From: Paragemmobacter straminiformis
GTDB taxonomy: Bacteria > Pseudomonadota > Alphaproteobacteria > Rhodobacterales > Rhodobacteraceae
Assembly: GCF_014243445.1 (NCBI RefSeq)
Contig: NZ_JACLQD010000001.1
Coordinates: forward strand, 806,001 to 870,000
DNA length: 64,000 nucleotides
Reading direction: 5' to 3'
Position numbers and translations under genes: made by a program
In this document: in pieces, positions 6,752-14,883 of the stretch
How positions within the stretch are numbered: position 1 is the stretch's first letter
Layout of the letters: every line of letters begins with the position of its first letter
The notes under the pieces: model-generated
The model's database searches: none
What the model was told of the DNA's origin: nothing
Seen by the model: the letters and a program-made list of their open reading frames with translations, nothing else

Positions 6752-9277
6752 TCAGGTCTTGGTCTGGCTTCGCGCCGTCGAGTAGATCAGCGCGGCGGCA
6801 AGGATCAGCACGCCCTGAAACACGTATTGATAGGTCTGCGACAGGCCAAGGAAGGACACCGCGTTCAGCACCTCGGTCAGCAGCACGGCGCCCATGACGG
6901 TGCCGATAAAGGTGCCGCGCCCGCCGCGCAGGCTGGTGCCGCCCAGAACCACGGCCGTAATGCTGGCAAGCGTGTAGCTGACGCCTTGCTGCGGATCGCC
7001 CACGCCGATCTGCACCATCAGCATCACCGCACCCAGCGCCGTGCAAAGCGCCACGGCGATGTATCCGGCAATCGCCACCCGGTCCACGCGGATGCCCATC
7101 CGCCGGGCCGACCCTTCGTGCGAGCCGATGGCGCGCAGCTGCCAGCCCTGCCGACTGTAGCGCAGCCCGTATTCCGCCGCCAGGGCCACCGCCACCAGCA
7201 CGATGAACGCCACCGGAATGGGCCCGAGCTTCCAGCCGATGAAATCCATCACCGCAAAGTTGATATAGCCGTCCGGCCCGTCGCGCAGCACGAAGCTCAT
7301 CCCCTGAAGGCCGATGTACATGGCAAGCGTGGCCGCGATCGGCGTGAAATTCGCAAAGCGGATGAGCAGGCCGTTGACCGACCCCACGACCAGCGCGCCA
7401 AGGACCATCAGCGCAAAGCCAAGCGCGATGGTCTGCGGCGACTGCCCGTCATTGATGAAGAACGAGGCCACGACGACAAGAAACCCCGCCAGCGGCCCCA
7501 CCGAAAGGTCGATCCCCCCCATCAGCAGCGCGATGGTCTGCCCCATCGCGATAAAGCCGAGCGCCGTCGCAAGCAGAAGGATGTTCGAGATGTTGAAGGC
7601 GGAAAAGTAGTTGCCGTTCTGGCTGAAGACATACAGCCCCAGCAGGGCGATCACGGCGGCAAGCGGGGCGACAGTCGCGTTGTCGCTTTGGATGAAGCTG
7701 CGCAAACCGCGCGCCGCGGGGCGCGGGCTTTGGCTTGGCGCCGCTTGGGCCAGATGCGTCTGCGCCTTGACCGCCGCCGCGACGATGCGCTCTTCGGTCA
7801 CGGCCTCGCCGGTCAGGGTTTCGGCAACCCGCCCCCGCGACATGACGATGACGATGTCGCACAGCCCTTCGAGTTCGGCCGCGTCCGAGGAATTGACGAT
7901 GACGGGCGTGCCCGATTGCGACACCTCGCGCAGGATGCGGTAGATTTCGAACCGCGCGCCGACATCGACGCCCTGCGTCGGCTCGTCCGCCAGAATGAAG
8001 CCCGGGCGCGACATCAGGGCGCGCGCCATGACAACCTTTTGCTGGTTGCCCCCCGACAGCGACAGGATGGCGGCATCCAGCCCCGGCGATTTGACGGCCA
8101 GCGATCCGAACAGGCGGTTCACCTCGGCCAGTTCCGAACGGCGGTTGACGATCCCGAGACGGCTGAGCTGGTCGAGGGCGGAAAAGGTCGCGTTCTCGCG
8201 CACGGTCAGGTCGGCGATGATGCCTTCCGAGTGGCGGTCCGAGGGCATGTAGGCCGTGTTTTGCCGCACCTGCGCCGCCGTCAGGGCGGTGCCGTTCAGC
8301 CTGACTTCGCCGGTCCATGCCTCAAGCCCGGCCAGCGCCCGCATCACCTGCGCCTGCCCGTTGCCTTCGACCCCCGCGATGCCGATGATCTGCCCGCGAC
8401 CGACGGCAAAGCCGACATCGTGGAATTTCCGTCCCGACAGGCCGCTCACGGCGAAATTCGGTTCGGGCGCGGCTTGGGCGCATTTGGGCGGAAAGGCCGA
8501 TGCCAGACTGCGCCCGACGATCATCGCCATCAGATCGTCGTCGGTCACATCGCGCACCAGCGCGCCGCCTTCGACCCGTCCATCCCGCAGCACCGTGACG
8601 CGATGCGCGATCTGGCGCAGTTCGGCAAGCCTGTGGGTGATGTAGATCACCGCCGTCCCCTTGGCCACGATGGCGCGGATGCGGTCGAACAGCATTTCGG
8701 TTGCATCCTGATCGAGCGCGGCCGTCGGCTCGTCAAGGATCAGCACAGGCGGGCGCGTCGCCAGCGCCTTGGCAATTTCGAGAAGGTGCTTTTGCGCCAC
8801 CGTCAGCGCGTCGGCCCGCAGGTGCAGCGCAACATCCAGACCGACATCGTCCAGCATGGCGCGTGCGATCGTATCGGGCGCGGCCCCTTCGAAAACGCGC
8901 GCGGGCAGCGCCACGCGCAGGTTTTCCAGCACCGACAGATCGTCCAGCACCGCCGGATGCTGGTACGAGATCGAGACCCCGAGCGCTGCCGCCTTTTCCG
9001 GCGACATGGGGCTTACGGTCACGCCGTCGAATTCCACGCTTCCCTGTTCGGGCGTCAGAACCCCGGCGATGATGTTCATCAGGGTCGATTTTCCGGCGCC
9101 GTTCTCGCCAAGGATGGCATGGACTTCGCCCGGATGGATATCGACCGACACGTTCGACAGCGCGGTGACGCCGGAAAAGACCTTGGTAATTCCTGACAGG
9201 CGGATCTTCGGCGCGACCAATGCGGCGACGGCGGCATCCTGCAATTGCATGTCGTTCATGGGGGCTACCTTGGGCAT
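6752..9277 (-). CDS. Fused ribose-type ABC importer: double ATPase plus permease in one chain
   Basis: A protein of about 841 residues combines RbsA- and RbsC-like parts. ATPase domain 1 has GENGAGKST and LILDEPTAALD, with a degenerate signature (LTVAQKH). Domain 2 has the degenerate Walker A GVEGNGQAQ normal for this family, then LSGGNQQKVV and ILADEPTQGVDVGAR. After residue about 530 a BPD_transp_2 permease follows with several membrane helices, the EAA-like loop GSHEGSARRMGIRV and GGTSLRGGRGT. ATPase and permease are usually separate proteins. A second, unfused permease (10414-11445) and a binding protein (9360-10421) complete the importer, so the membrane part may be a heterodimer. The start at 9277 has AGGA 6 nt upstream; ATG 9259 is an alternative. 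Confidence 0.9.
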   Translation of the reverse strand: MPKVAPMNDMQLQDAAVAALVAPKIRLSGITKVFSGVTALSNVSVDIHPGEVHAILGENGAGKSTLMNIIAGVLTPEQGSVEFDGVTVSPMSPEKAAALGVSISYQHPAVLDDLSVLENLRVALPARVFEGAAPDTIARAMLDDVGLDVALHLRADALTVAQKHLLEIAKALATRPPVLILDEPTAALDQDATEMLFDRIRAIVAKGTAVIYITHRLAELRQIAHRVTVLRDGRVEGGALVRDVTDDDLMAMIVGRSLASAFPPKCAQAAPEPNFAVSGLSGRKFHDVGFAVGRGQIIGIAGVEGNGQAQVMRALAGLEAWTGEVRLNGTALTAAQVRQNTAYMPSDRHSEGIIADLTVRENATFSALDQLSRLGIVNRRSELAEVNRLFGSLAVKSPGLDAAILSLSGGNQQKVVMARALMSRPGFILADEPTQGVDVGARFEIYRILREVSQSGTPVIVNSSDAAELEGLCDIVIVMSRGRVAETLTGEAVTEERIVAAAVKAQTHLAQAAPSQSPRPAARGLRSFIQSDNATVAPLAAVIALLGLYVFSQNGNYFSAFNISNILLLATALGFIAMGQTIALLMGGIDLSVGPLAGFLVVVASFFINDGQSPQTIALGFALMVLGALVVGSVNGLLIRFANFTPIAATLAMYIGLQGMSFVLRDGPDGYINFAVMDFIGWKLGPIPVAFIVLVAVALAAEYGLRYSRQGWQLRAIGSHEGSARRMGIRVDRVAIAGYIAVALCTALGAVMLMVQIGVGDPQQGVSYTLASITAVVLGGTSLRGGRGTFIGTVMGAVLLTEVLNAVSFLGLSQTYQYVFQGVLILAAALIYSTARSQTKT

Positions 9278-9359
9278 GACATGTCCTGCTGTCCCGGTGA
9301 CGGGGCGATGAAGGGCCGGTCCGAAGCCGCGGCGCAGCTTCAGACCGGTTCGCAAGTGT

Positions 9360-10421
9360 TTACTGACCGACGGCTTTGGCCTGCGCGTCATCGGCCATCT
9401 CGGCCGACAGGTAGATCGAGCCGGGCAGATCGTCGCGGCAGGTCACGGGGTTCGGCGAACCCGAGACCGAGTCCTCGTAGACCGGAGCCTTGAAGATGTT
9501 GTCCGCCGGCGGCGTGCCGTCGGTGGCAAGGGCGACAGCCCATTGCACGGCAAGACGCACGTTGTCGTTTCCGGTCGCGACCGTGAACAGCTTGAAGTCG
9601 GGGTTGGCTTCGTGGTTCTGCGCCCAGAAGCACGACAGCGAGTTGCCGTCCGAGGTGGCGATGGCAGGGATCGACCGCTTGAACTCGGCAAAGACCGGCA
9701 GCGCACCCACCAGCGAGGGGCCGAAGTCGGACACGATCACGTCGATCTTGTCGTTCTTGGCGATTTCCGCCGAAAGCACCTGCTGCGTCAGCGACGGGTC
9801 CCAGTTGGTGACGGCAAAGGGCTCGGGGTTGATGAACTTGTATTTGTCATCAAGCACGGTCTTCATGCCTTCCAGCTCGTCCAGACCCTGGCTGTTGCCG
9901 GCAGGGCCGGAAAGGAACAGGATGTTGCCGCCGTCGGGCAGGTTCGCCTTGATCCAGTTGCCCCAGCTCTTGCCGTCCTCGACAAAGGACGAGCCGATGA
10001 ACTTGGCGTAGTTCACGCCTTCCTCGCCGCCGACGTCGACGCGGTAGGGAACCACGATGGTCCCTGCGCGATGCGCGTTGGTAAGCGCGGGCAGCACGGC
10101 CGGACCGGCATCGCCAAAGACGACCATGGCGTTGATCCCGCGTGCCGCCATCGAGTTGATGTCCGAAATGGCCTTCTGGGTGTTGCCCTGACCGTCGGCA
10201 TATTCATACTGCGTGATGCTCGGGCATTTTGCGGCCTCTTCGGCACCCGAAGCGGTGGTCACAAGGCGCCAGCTGTTGCCGCCGAAGCCGTCGAGCAGGG
10301 CAAGCGAGGCTTGCTTCGGCCCGCACCACGACGGGGTTTCGGCCAGCGCGGTGGTGGCGGTCAGCGCCGTGGTCAGGGTGGCCGCCGCGATTGCAAGCGA
10401 CATGATCTTGGTTTTAGACAT
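9360..10421 (-). CDS. Periplasmic sugar-type solute-binding protein (CUT2 / RbsB-like)
   Basis: The protein has 353 residues. A signal peptide is clear: MSKTKIMSLAIAAATLTTA followed by an Ala-rich stretch ending ALA before ETPSWCGPKQ. The mature part has the Peripla_BP_4 pattern: SLALLDGFGGNSWRLV, then QKAISDINSMAARGINAMVVFGD, VVPYRVDVGG, ILFLSGPAGNSQG and IDVIVSDFGPS. It captures the substrate for the importer encoded on both sides. Start ATG 10421 has GGAGG 9 nt upstream and overlaps the preceding permease gene by 8 bp. Extra cysteines at the start (WCGP) and near the C-terminus (VTCRDD) could form a disulfide. The substrate is unknown; the neighbouring enzymes suggest a cyclic polyol, sugar acid or glycoside. 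Confidence 0.92.
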   Translation of the reverse strand: MSKTKIMSLAIAAATLTTALTATTALAETPSWCGPKQASLALLDGFGGNSWRLVTTASGAEEAAKCPSITQYEYADGQGNTQKAISDINSMAARGINAMVVFGDAGPAVLPALTNAHRAGTIVVPYRVDVGGEEGVNYAKFIGSSFVEDGKSWGNWIKANLPDGGNILFLSGPAGNSQGLDELEGMKTVLDDKYKFINPEPFAVTNWDPSLTQQVLSAEIAKNDKIDVIVSDFGPSLVGALPVFAEFKRSIPAIATSDGNSLSCFWAQNHEANPDFKLFTVATGNDNVRLAVQWAVALATDGTPPADNIFKAPVYEDSVSGSPNPVTCRDDLPGSIYLSAEMADDAQAKAVGQ

Positions 10422-11445
10422 TGTCCGTTTCCTCCGAGTTGGACTGTTGAGCACGTGTTATTGCGGACCGTTTCCAGCGGACCGAGTAGACGCCGATCCC
10501 GAACACCAGCGCCAAAGCCTGGATGATGGTTTGGGCAGAGAACGGCACTCCGACGGCAAGGGCGAACTGGCTGAGCTGGTTCAGGAAGAACGCCGCGACG
10601 ACCGTCGAAATCGGATAGCCCCGCCCCCCGAGCAGCGACGTTCCCGCCAGCACCACCACCGCGACCGATGGCAGAAGCAGACTGTCGCCCTGAAAGGCCG
10701 TGGGTTCGCGGGTGATGCCGGAAATCAGCACCCCTGCAAGGCAGTAGAGAAGCTGCGCAAGCACATAGGCCGCAGCCTGATAGCGCCGCACGGGCAGGCC
10801 CGCCGCATGCGCAGCAAGCGGGTTCGCCCCGATCGCCTCGAACCGGCGGCCCATGACCGTCGCCTTGAGCAGAAAGCTCACAAGGCAGGTGACGACCACG
10901 GCGAACAGAACCGAGTTGGGCAGGCCCAGCGTCTTGCCGCCGGCAATTTCGGCCATCAGCGGCGTCGTGATGCGCGGCACGCCGCCCGACACGGCAAAGA
11001 CAGCCCCGTAAAGCAGCGCGTTCATCCCGATGGTCGCGATGATCGCATTCAGCCGCATGACACCGACAAGGATGCCGTTCACAAGACCGGCCACCAGCGC
11101 GCAGCAAACCGCGATCAGGATCGAGCCGAAGAGCTGCGCATCGTTTCCGCCCGAAAGGTGGGTGGTTATGACAACCGCAAGCGAAACGCCGCCCGCCAGC
11201 GACAGGTCGAACCCGCCCTGCTGCACCACCAGCATTTGCCCCAGCCCGACGATGGCGATGATCGCCGCAAAGGGCAGGCTGCCCGACAGGCCGCCGACCG
11301 ACACGGCCGAGGGCGCAAAGACGGCGCAGACGACCAGCAGCACAAGTGTCGACAGCACGACCGTGGCAAAGCCGCGCGCGACCTTTACCTTTCGCCAGTC
11401 AAAGGCGTATCCCGCTTCCCGCGTCAGTCGGACCTCGTGCGCCAC
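10414..11445 (-). CDS. ABC sugar permease (BPD_transp_2, RbsC-like)
   Basis: This 343-residue membrane protein has about eight to ten hydrophobic segments. Family marks include GQMLVVQQGGFDLSLAG (the GGIDLSVG block), AGLVNGILVGVMRLNAIIATIGM, RRFEAIGANPLAAHAAGL in the cytoplasmic loop, and AGTSLLGGRGY. The start is GTG at 11445 behind a G-rich Shine-Dalgarno. The basic C-terminus ends in RWKRSAITRAQQSNSEETDNV-like sequence and overlaps the binding-protein gene by 8 bp. Together with the fused ATPase-permease it probably forms a two-permease channel. Confidence 0.9.
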   Translation of the reverse strand: MAHEVRLTREAGYAFDWRKVKVARGFATVVLSTLVLLVVCAVFAPSAVSVGGLSGSLPFAAIIAIVGLGQMLVVQQGGFDLSLAGGVSLAVVITTHLSGGNDAQLFGSILIAVCCALVAGLVNGILVGVMRLNAIIATIGMNALLYGAVFAVSGGVPRITTPLMAEIAGGKTLGLPNSVLFAVVVTCLVSFLLKATVMGRRFEAIGANPLAAHAAGLPVRRYQAAAYVLAQLLYCLAGVLISGITREPTAFQGDSLLLPSVAVVVLAGTSLLGGRGYPISTVVAAFFLNQLSQFALAVGVPFSAQTIIQALALVFGIGVYSVRWKRSAITRAQQSNSEETDNV

Positions 11446-11475
11446 CTGCGTTCCCCCCCGGTTTCGTGCTTGGTC

Positions 11476-12456
11476 TCAGGCGATTTCGAGCGTGATCTTC
11501 ACGGCCTTGGTCGGGTCCTTGCCCAGCTCATAGGCCGTGATCGCGTCGTCGAGCGCGAAGCTGTGCGTCTGGATCGGCGACAGGTCGATTCCCGTGCGCT
11601 CCAGAAAGCGGATGGCCCCCGGCCAGACACCGGGCGAGCCGATGCAGCCGCGCACGGTCAGATCCTTGATCTGGATCTTGCCCAGTTCGACCGGAATTTT
11701 CTGCCCGATGCTGATGCCGACCATCGAGACGAACCCTTCGGGGCGGGCATAGTCGAAGACATTGGCCAGCGATGACGGGTGGCCTGCGGCTTCCACCACC
11801 AGATCGGCGCCGCCCTTGGTCATTTCGGTCACGGCCTCCACCGCATCGCCCTTTGACGGATCGACCGTGCCGACCGCGCCCAGTTTCATCGCGATCTCGC
11901 GCCGCAGCGGCACCGGATCGACCACGATCACCTGCGCCCCCATTCCGATGGCCGCCGCCGCCGAGACAAGCCCGATGGTCCCGCCCCCCGAAACCACCAC
12001 GGTTTGCGAGGCATTGACCCCGCCGTGCCGCAGCACCGCGTAATAGCCGCAGGTAAAGGGTTCGATCAGCGCGCCCTTGGCATCATCGACCGCATCGGGC
12101 AGCTTGTGCAGCCATTCGGGACGCGCGGCGAAGAACTCGCGGTTGGCCCCGTCCATCGAGAAGCCGAAATGGTGGATACGCTCGGGCGTGCGGATCACGC
12201 ATTCGCCCACCACACGGTCACCGCGCTGCAAACCCTTGACGTTGCGGCCCACCTCGACCACCTCGCCCACCCATTCATGGCCGGGGGTGACGGGGTAGGA
12301 AATCGGGATGATGTATTTGCCCGCAAGCAGTTCGTAATCCGAATGGCAGATGCCGACGCGGCGCGAGCGGACCAGAACCTCGTTGTCACTGATCGACGGG
12401 GTCTGGATATCGGTGACAACGGGCTGGTTCGGCTTGTCGAAGATAAGGGCTTTCAT
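11476..12456 (-). CDS. Zinc-dependent alcohol dehydrogenase (MDR, sorbitol-dehydrogenase-like)
   Basis: The protein has 326 residues. The catalytic zinc site is visible as GICHSDYELLAG (Cys about 37), PGHEWVGEVVEVG (His-Glu) and ALIEPFTCGYYA (Glu). The NAD-binding domain has VVVSGGGTIGLVSAAAA and VIVVDPVPLRREIA, with Asp after the second strand indicating NAD. The structural-zinc loop with four cysteines is absent. This type oxidises secondary alcohols of polyols or sugars. It lies between the permease and the Gfo/Idh/MocA gene with 30 and 15 bp spacers, inside the operon. Confidence 0.88.
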   Translation of the reverse strand: MKALIFDKPNQPVVTDIQTPSISDNEVLVRSRRVGICHSDYELLAGKYIIPISYPVTPGHEWVGEVVEVGRNVKGLQRGDRVVGECVIRTPERIHHFGFSMDGANREFFAARPEWLHKLPDAVDDAKGALIEPFTCGYYAVLRHGGVNASQTVVVSGGGTIGLVSAAAAIGMGAQVIVVDPVPLRREIAMKLGAVGTVDPSKGDAVEAVTEMTKGGADLVVEAAGHPSSLANVFDYARPEGFVSMVGISIGQKIPVELGKIQIKDLTVRGCIGSPGVWPGAIRFLERTGIDLSPIQTHSFALDDAITAYELGKDPTKAVKITLEIA

Positions 12457-12471
12457 GATCTGTCCTCGTCC

Positions 12472-13479
12472 TTAGGCAACGGTTTCGATGCGGCCGCTTG
12501 TGGCCGAGCGGAACACGGCCTCCAGCAGTGCGATGTTGTTGACCAGATGCTCGCCGGTGACCGGATAGGCATCGCCGCCGCGCACCGCGCGGGCAAAAGC
12601 CACAAGATTGTCCTTCACCGGTTCGGCCTTGCCGATTTCGCGGGTCACGATCGGGCCGCCCGCCATCGCGCTGGTCACGATCCAGCCGTCAGGCGCTTCG
12701 ACATGCGCCTTGTCGCGGATGTCGATCCAGCCTTTCGACCCGTAGACCGTGAAGCGCGACATGAACGGGTTGGCAAGCGAGGCCGAGACATAAGAGGTGC
12801 CACCCCCCTTGAACTTGACAAAGGCCGCCACCGTGTCGCCCTGCGGCAGGTCGGATGACAGTTGCTCGCAGATGCACAGCACGCTTTCCGCAGCACCGAG
12901 CAGCCGCACCGACAGGTCAAGCAGGTGAATGCCCGTCGCCGTCATGCCGCCCGCAGGGGCCTGATCGGCCTTGAGCCGCCAGTTGTCGCGGGCCAGCGAC
13001 AGGAATTTGTCATGGCTGAAATTGGCCTCGATCTGGTGGATGCGCCCCAGCGTTCCGGCATCGGCCATCGCCAGAAGATCAGCCACGGGCGGCTCGAACC
13101 GGCGTTCATGGCCCATGCCCAGCACCAGACCCGCCGCGTGGCACAGGGCGACGGAACGCTCGGCCTCGGCCTTGGTCAGCGCCAGCGGCTTTTCGCAAAA
13201 GACATGCTTGCCCGCCGCCACCGCCGCCGCGATCTGGGCGGTGTGCATGGAATGCGGGGTTGCCAGAACCACCGCCTCGACCGCCGGATCGTTCAGCGCG
13301 TCGGCATAATCGGCCGAAAGCGCCACGCCCTTCGACGCGCAAAGCTCGCGCACCGTTTCAAGGTTCGGCTCGACCGCCCGCACCACGCGGATATCGGCAG
13401 GCGCGGCCTGTAGCACGGCCAGCATCTTCTGGCCCCACCAGCCCATGCCCACAAGGGCGATGTTGACGGGATTGCTCAT
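12472..13479 (-). CDS. Gfo/Idh/MocA family dehydrogenase
   Basis: The protein has 335 residues starting MSNPVNIALVGMGWWGQKML, a GxGxxG Rossmann fold. It continues with the family block HVFCEKPLALTKAEAE, containing the catalytic lysine of EKP, and a C-terminal alpha/beta dimer domain with GGMTATGIHLLDL (the GG...D..H block) and YGSKGWIDIRDKAH. Such enzymes oxidise hydroxyls of sugars, inositols and other cyclic polyols with NAD(P). The start at 13479 overlaps the YciI gene by 4 bp, pointing to translational coupling. The next gene starts 15 bp after its stop. Confidence 0.9.
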   Translation of the reverse strand: MSNPVNIALVGMGWWGQKMLAVLQAAPADIRVVRAVEPNLETVRELCASKGVALSADYADALNDPAVEAVVLATPHSMHTAQIAAAVAAGKHVFCEKPLALTKAEAERSVALCHAAGLVLGMGHERRFEPPVADLLAMADAGTLGRIHQIEANFSHDKFLSLARDNWRLKADQAPAGGMTATGIHLLDLSVRLLGAAESVLCICEQLSSDLPQGDTVAAFVKFKGGGTSYVSASLANPFMSRFTVYGSKGWIDIRDKAHVEAPDGWIVTSAMAGGPIVTREIGKAEPVKDNLVAFARAVRGGDAYPVTGEHLVNNIALLEAVFRSATSGRIETVA

Positions 13480-13763
13480 GTCCGGTTGTCCACGCGCTTG
13501 GCAAAGGGACGGATCGACACGGTTTTCCACAGCCCGACCTTGGCAAAGGGGTCGTTGCGGTTGAAATCCTCGACCTCGGCCAGAGAATTGGCTTCCAGCA
13601 CGAAGCAGCTGCCGATCATGGTCTGTTCGTCATCGGCCAGAAGCGGGCCGGAAATCACCGTCTTGACCGGTGCCGCAGCCAGATAGGCCTTGTGCGCGTC
13701 ATAGTTCGCAAGCCGTGTTTCGACGGCCCCCTCGTGATCGAGGCAGTGGACAACGTAATGCAT
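13476..13763 (-). CDS. YciI-like (YCII domain) small protein
   Basis: This 95-residue protein has the YCII pattern: MHYVVHCLDHEGAVETR, then NYDAHKAYLAAA, then GPLLADDEQTMIGSCFVLEA, then VEDFNRNDPFAKVGLW and an IRPF end. The fold is a dimeric ferredoxin-like barrel; relatives include muconolactone-isomerase-like and dehydrochlorinase proteins, with the conserved His/Asp pair in the first helix region present here (DAH). In an operon with an intradiol dioxygenase it could act on a lactone or enol intermediate, which is inference. Confidence 0.85.
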   Translation of the reverse strand: MHYVVHCLDHEGAVETRLANYDAHKAYLAAAPVKTVISGPLLADDEQTMIGSCFVLEANSLAEVEDFNRNDPFAKVGLWKTVSIRPFAKRVDNRT

Positions 13764-13780
13764 GGTTCTTCCTTTCGCGC

Positions 13781-14851
13781 TTACGCGGGAATGATCTTGC
13801 GCGCGCGCAATTCGTCGAAAACGTCGGTAAAGCTGCTGCGGGTGGACTGATACGCGTCAAAGCCAAGCGTGCGGCTGTTGGTCATGTCGGTGAAACATTC
13901 CAGCGTCCGGCCAAGGTCGGCGTCGCTGTGCCACCACGAGGCCAGCTTATCGACCGCAATGTCCTGCAAGCCGTGCTTGGCGACGATCTCGGCCCAGATC
14001 TTGGGCGCGTCGGCCATCTGCTCGACCAGCAGCGTCGGCTTGCCGGGGTGTTCGGCGACAGGCAGGCCGAAGTAACCGGCGATCTGCTGCCACAGCCATG
14101 TCCAGCGGAAGACATCGCCGTTCGAGGTGTTGAAGGGCGTGTTCGCCGCCTCGGGCGTGGTCGCGGCCCACATCAGCTGCTTTGCCAGCAACCGCGCATC
14201 GGTCACATCGGTCACGGCGTTGTATTGTTCGGTCGAGCCGGGGTAGACAAAGGGCCGCCCCGTGTGCTTGCAGATCGAGGCATAGACCGCCAGCGTCACC
14301 GCCATGTTCATCGCATTGCCGATGACAAAGCCGATCATCGTATGCGGGCGATGCACCGACCATGTGAAGCCGCGCTTTTCGGCCATTTCGAACAGAACGT
14401 CTTCCTGCGCGTAGTAGAAATTCAACCCCGGCAGGCGCGGGCTGCTTTCGAGGAAGGGCGTATAGGGCTTGACCTTGGCGTAGTCGTCGAACGATCCGAG
14501 GTAATGCTTCAGCCCCGTCACAAGGGCGGCATGTTTGACCGGCGCGCCGTCCAGCCCGTCGAACAGGTTGCGGATCATCGCGGCGTTGACGCGGACGTTT
14601 TCGGCCTCGTTCGCCTGCCGCGACCATGTGCAGAAGAAAACATGGGTCACATCCTTGGCCGCCGCCAAGGCAGCCTTGGTGCCTGCCGCATCCTGAAGAT
14701 CGGCCGCGATGTGGCGGTCGGAAAATTCAAGCTCTGCTGCCCCGCGCGACACGGTCACGACCGTCCAGCCATTGGCTTTCAACAGGCGTCCGGCATAGCT
14801 GCCCGACAGTCCCGTGGCCCCCACGATCAACGCTACGTTCTTGGTGTTCAT
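13781..14851 (-). CDS. PRISE-type short-chain dehydrogenase (progesterone 5-beta-reductase / iridoid-synthase-like)
   Basis: The protein has 356 residues. It opens MNTKNVALIVGATGLSGSY, an extended-SDR Rossmann motif, and carries the marks of the PRISE family: ALVTGLKHYLGSF (TGxKHYxG, with the lysine and histidine of the atypical site), LNFYYAQEDVLFE (the YYxxED block with the catalytic tyrosine) and SVHRPHTMIGF. PRISE enzymes reduce activated C=C double bonds of enones with NADPH rather than hydroxyls. The family is best known from plants; bacterial members are usually annotated only as SDR or NAD-dependent epimerase. Spacing to neighbours is 17 and 32 bp, within the operon. The substrate is unknown. 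Confidence 0.85.
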   Translation of the reverse strand: MNTKNVALIVGATGLSGSYAGRLLKANGWTVVTVSRGAAELEFSDRHIAADLQDAAGTKAALAAAKDVTHVFFCTWSRQANEAENVRVNAAMIRNLFDGLDGAPVKHAALVTGLKHYLGSFDDYAKVKPYTPFLESSPRLPGLNFYYAQEDVLFEMAEKRGFTWSVHRPHTMIGFVIGNAMNMAVTLAVYASICKHTGRPFVYPGSTEQYNAVTDVTDARLLAKQLMWAATTPEAANTPFNTSNGDVFRWTWLWQQIAGYFGLPVAEHPGKPTLLVEQMADAPKIWAEIVAKHGLQDIAVDKLASWWHSDADLGRTLECFTDMTNSRTLGFDAYQSTRSSFTDVFDELRARKIIPA

Positions 14852-14883
14852 TTGGTGGTTCTTTCTTTCGTGCAGCGCAGGCG

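Noticed and set aside
6650-9196. 848-codon plus-strand open frame opposite the fused ABC gene
   Set aside because: It is His/Arg-rich and has no recognisable motif. The opposite strand carries a fully recognisable transporter, so it is a GC-driven shadow.
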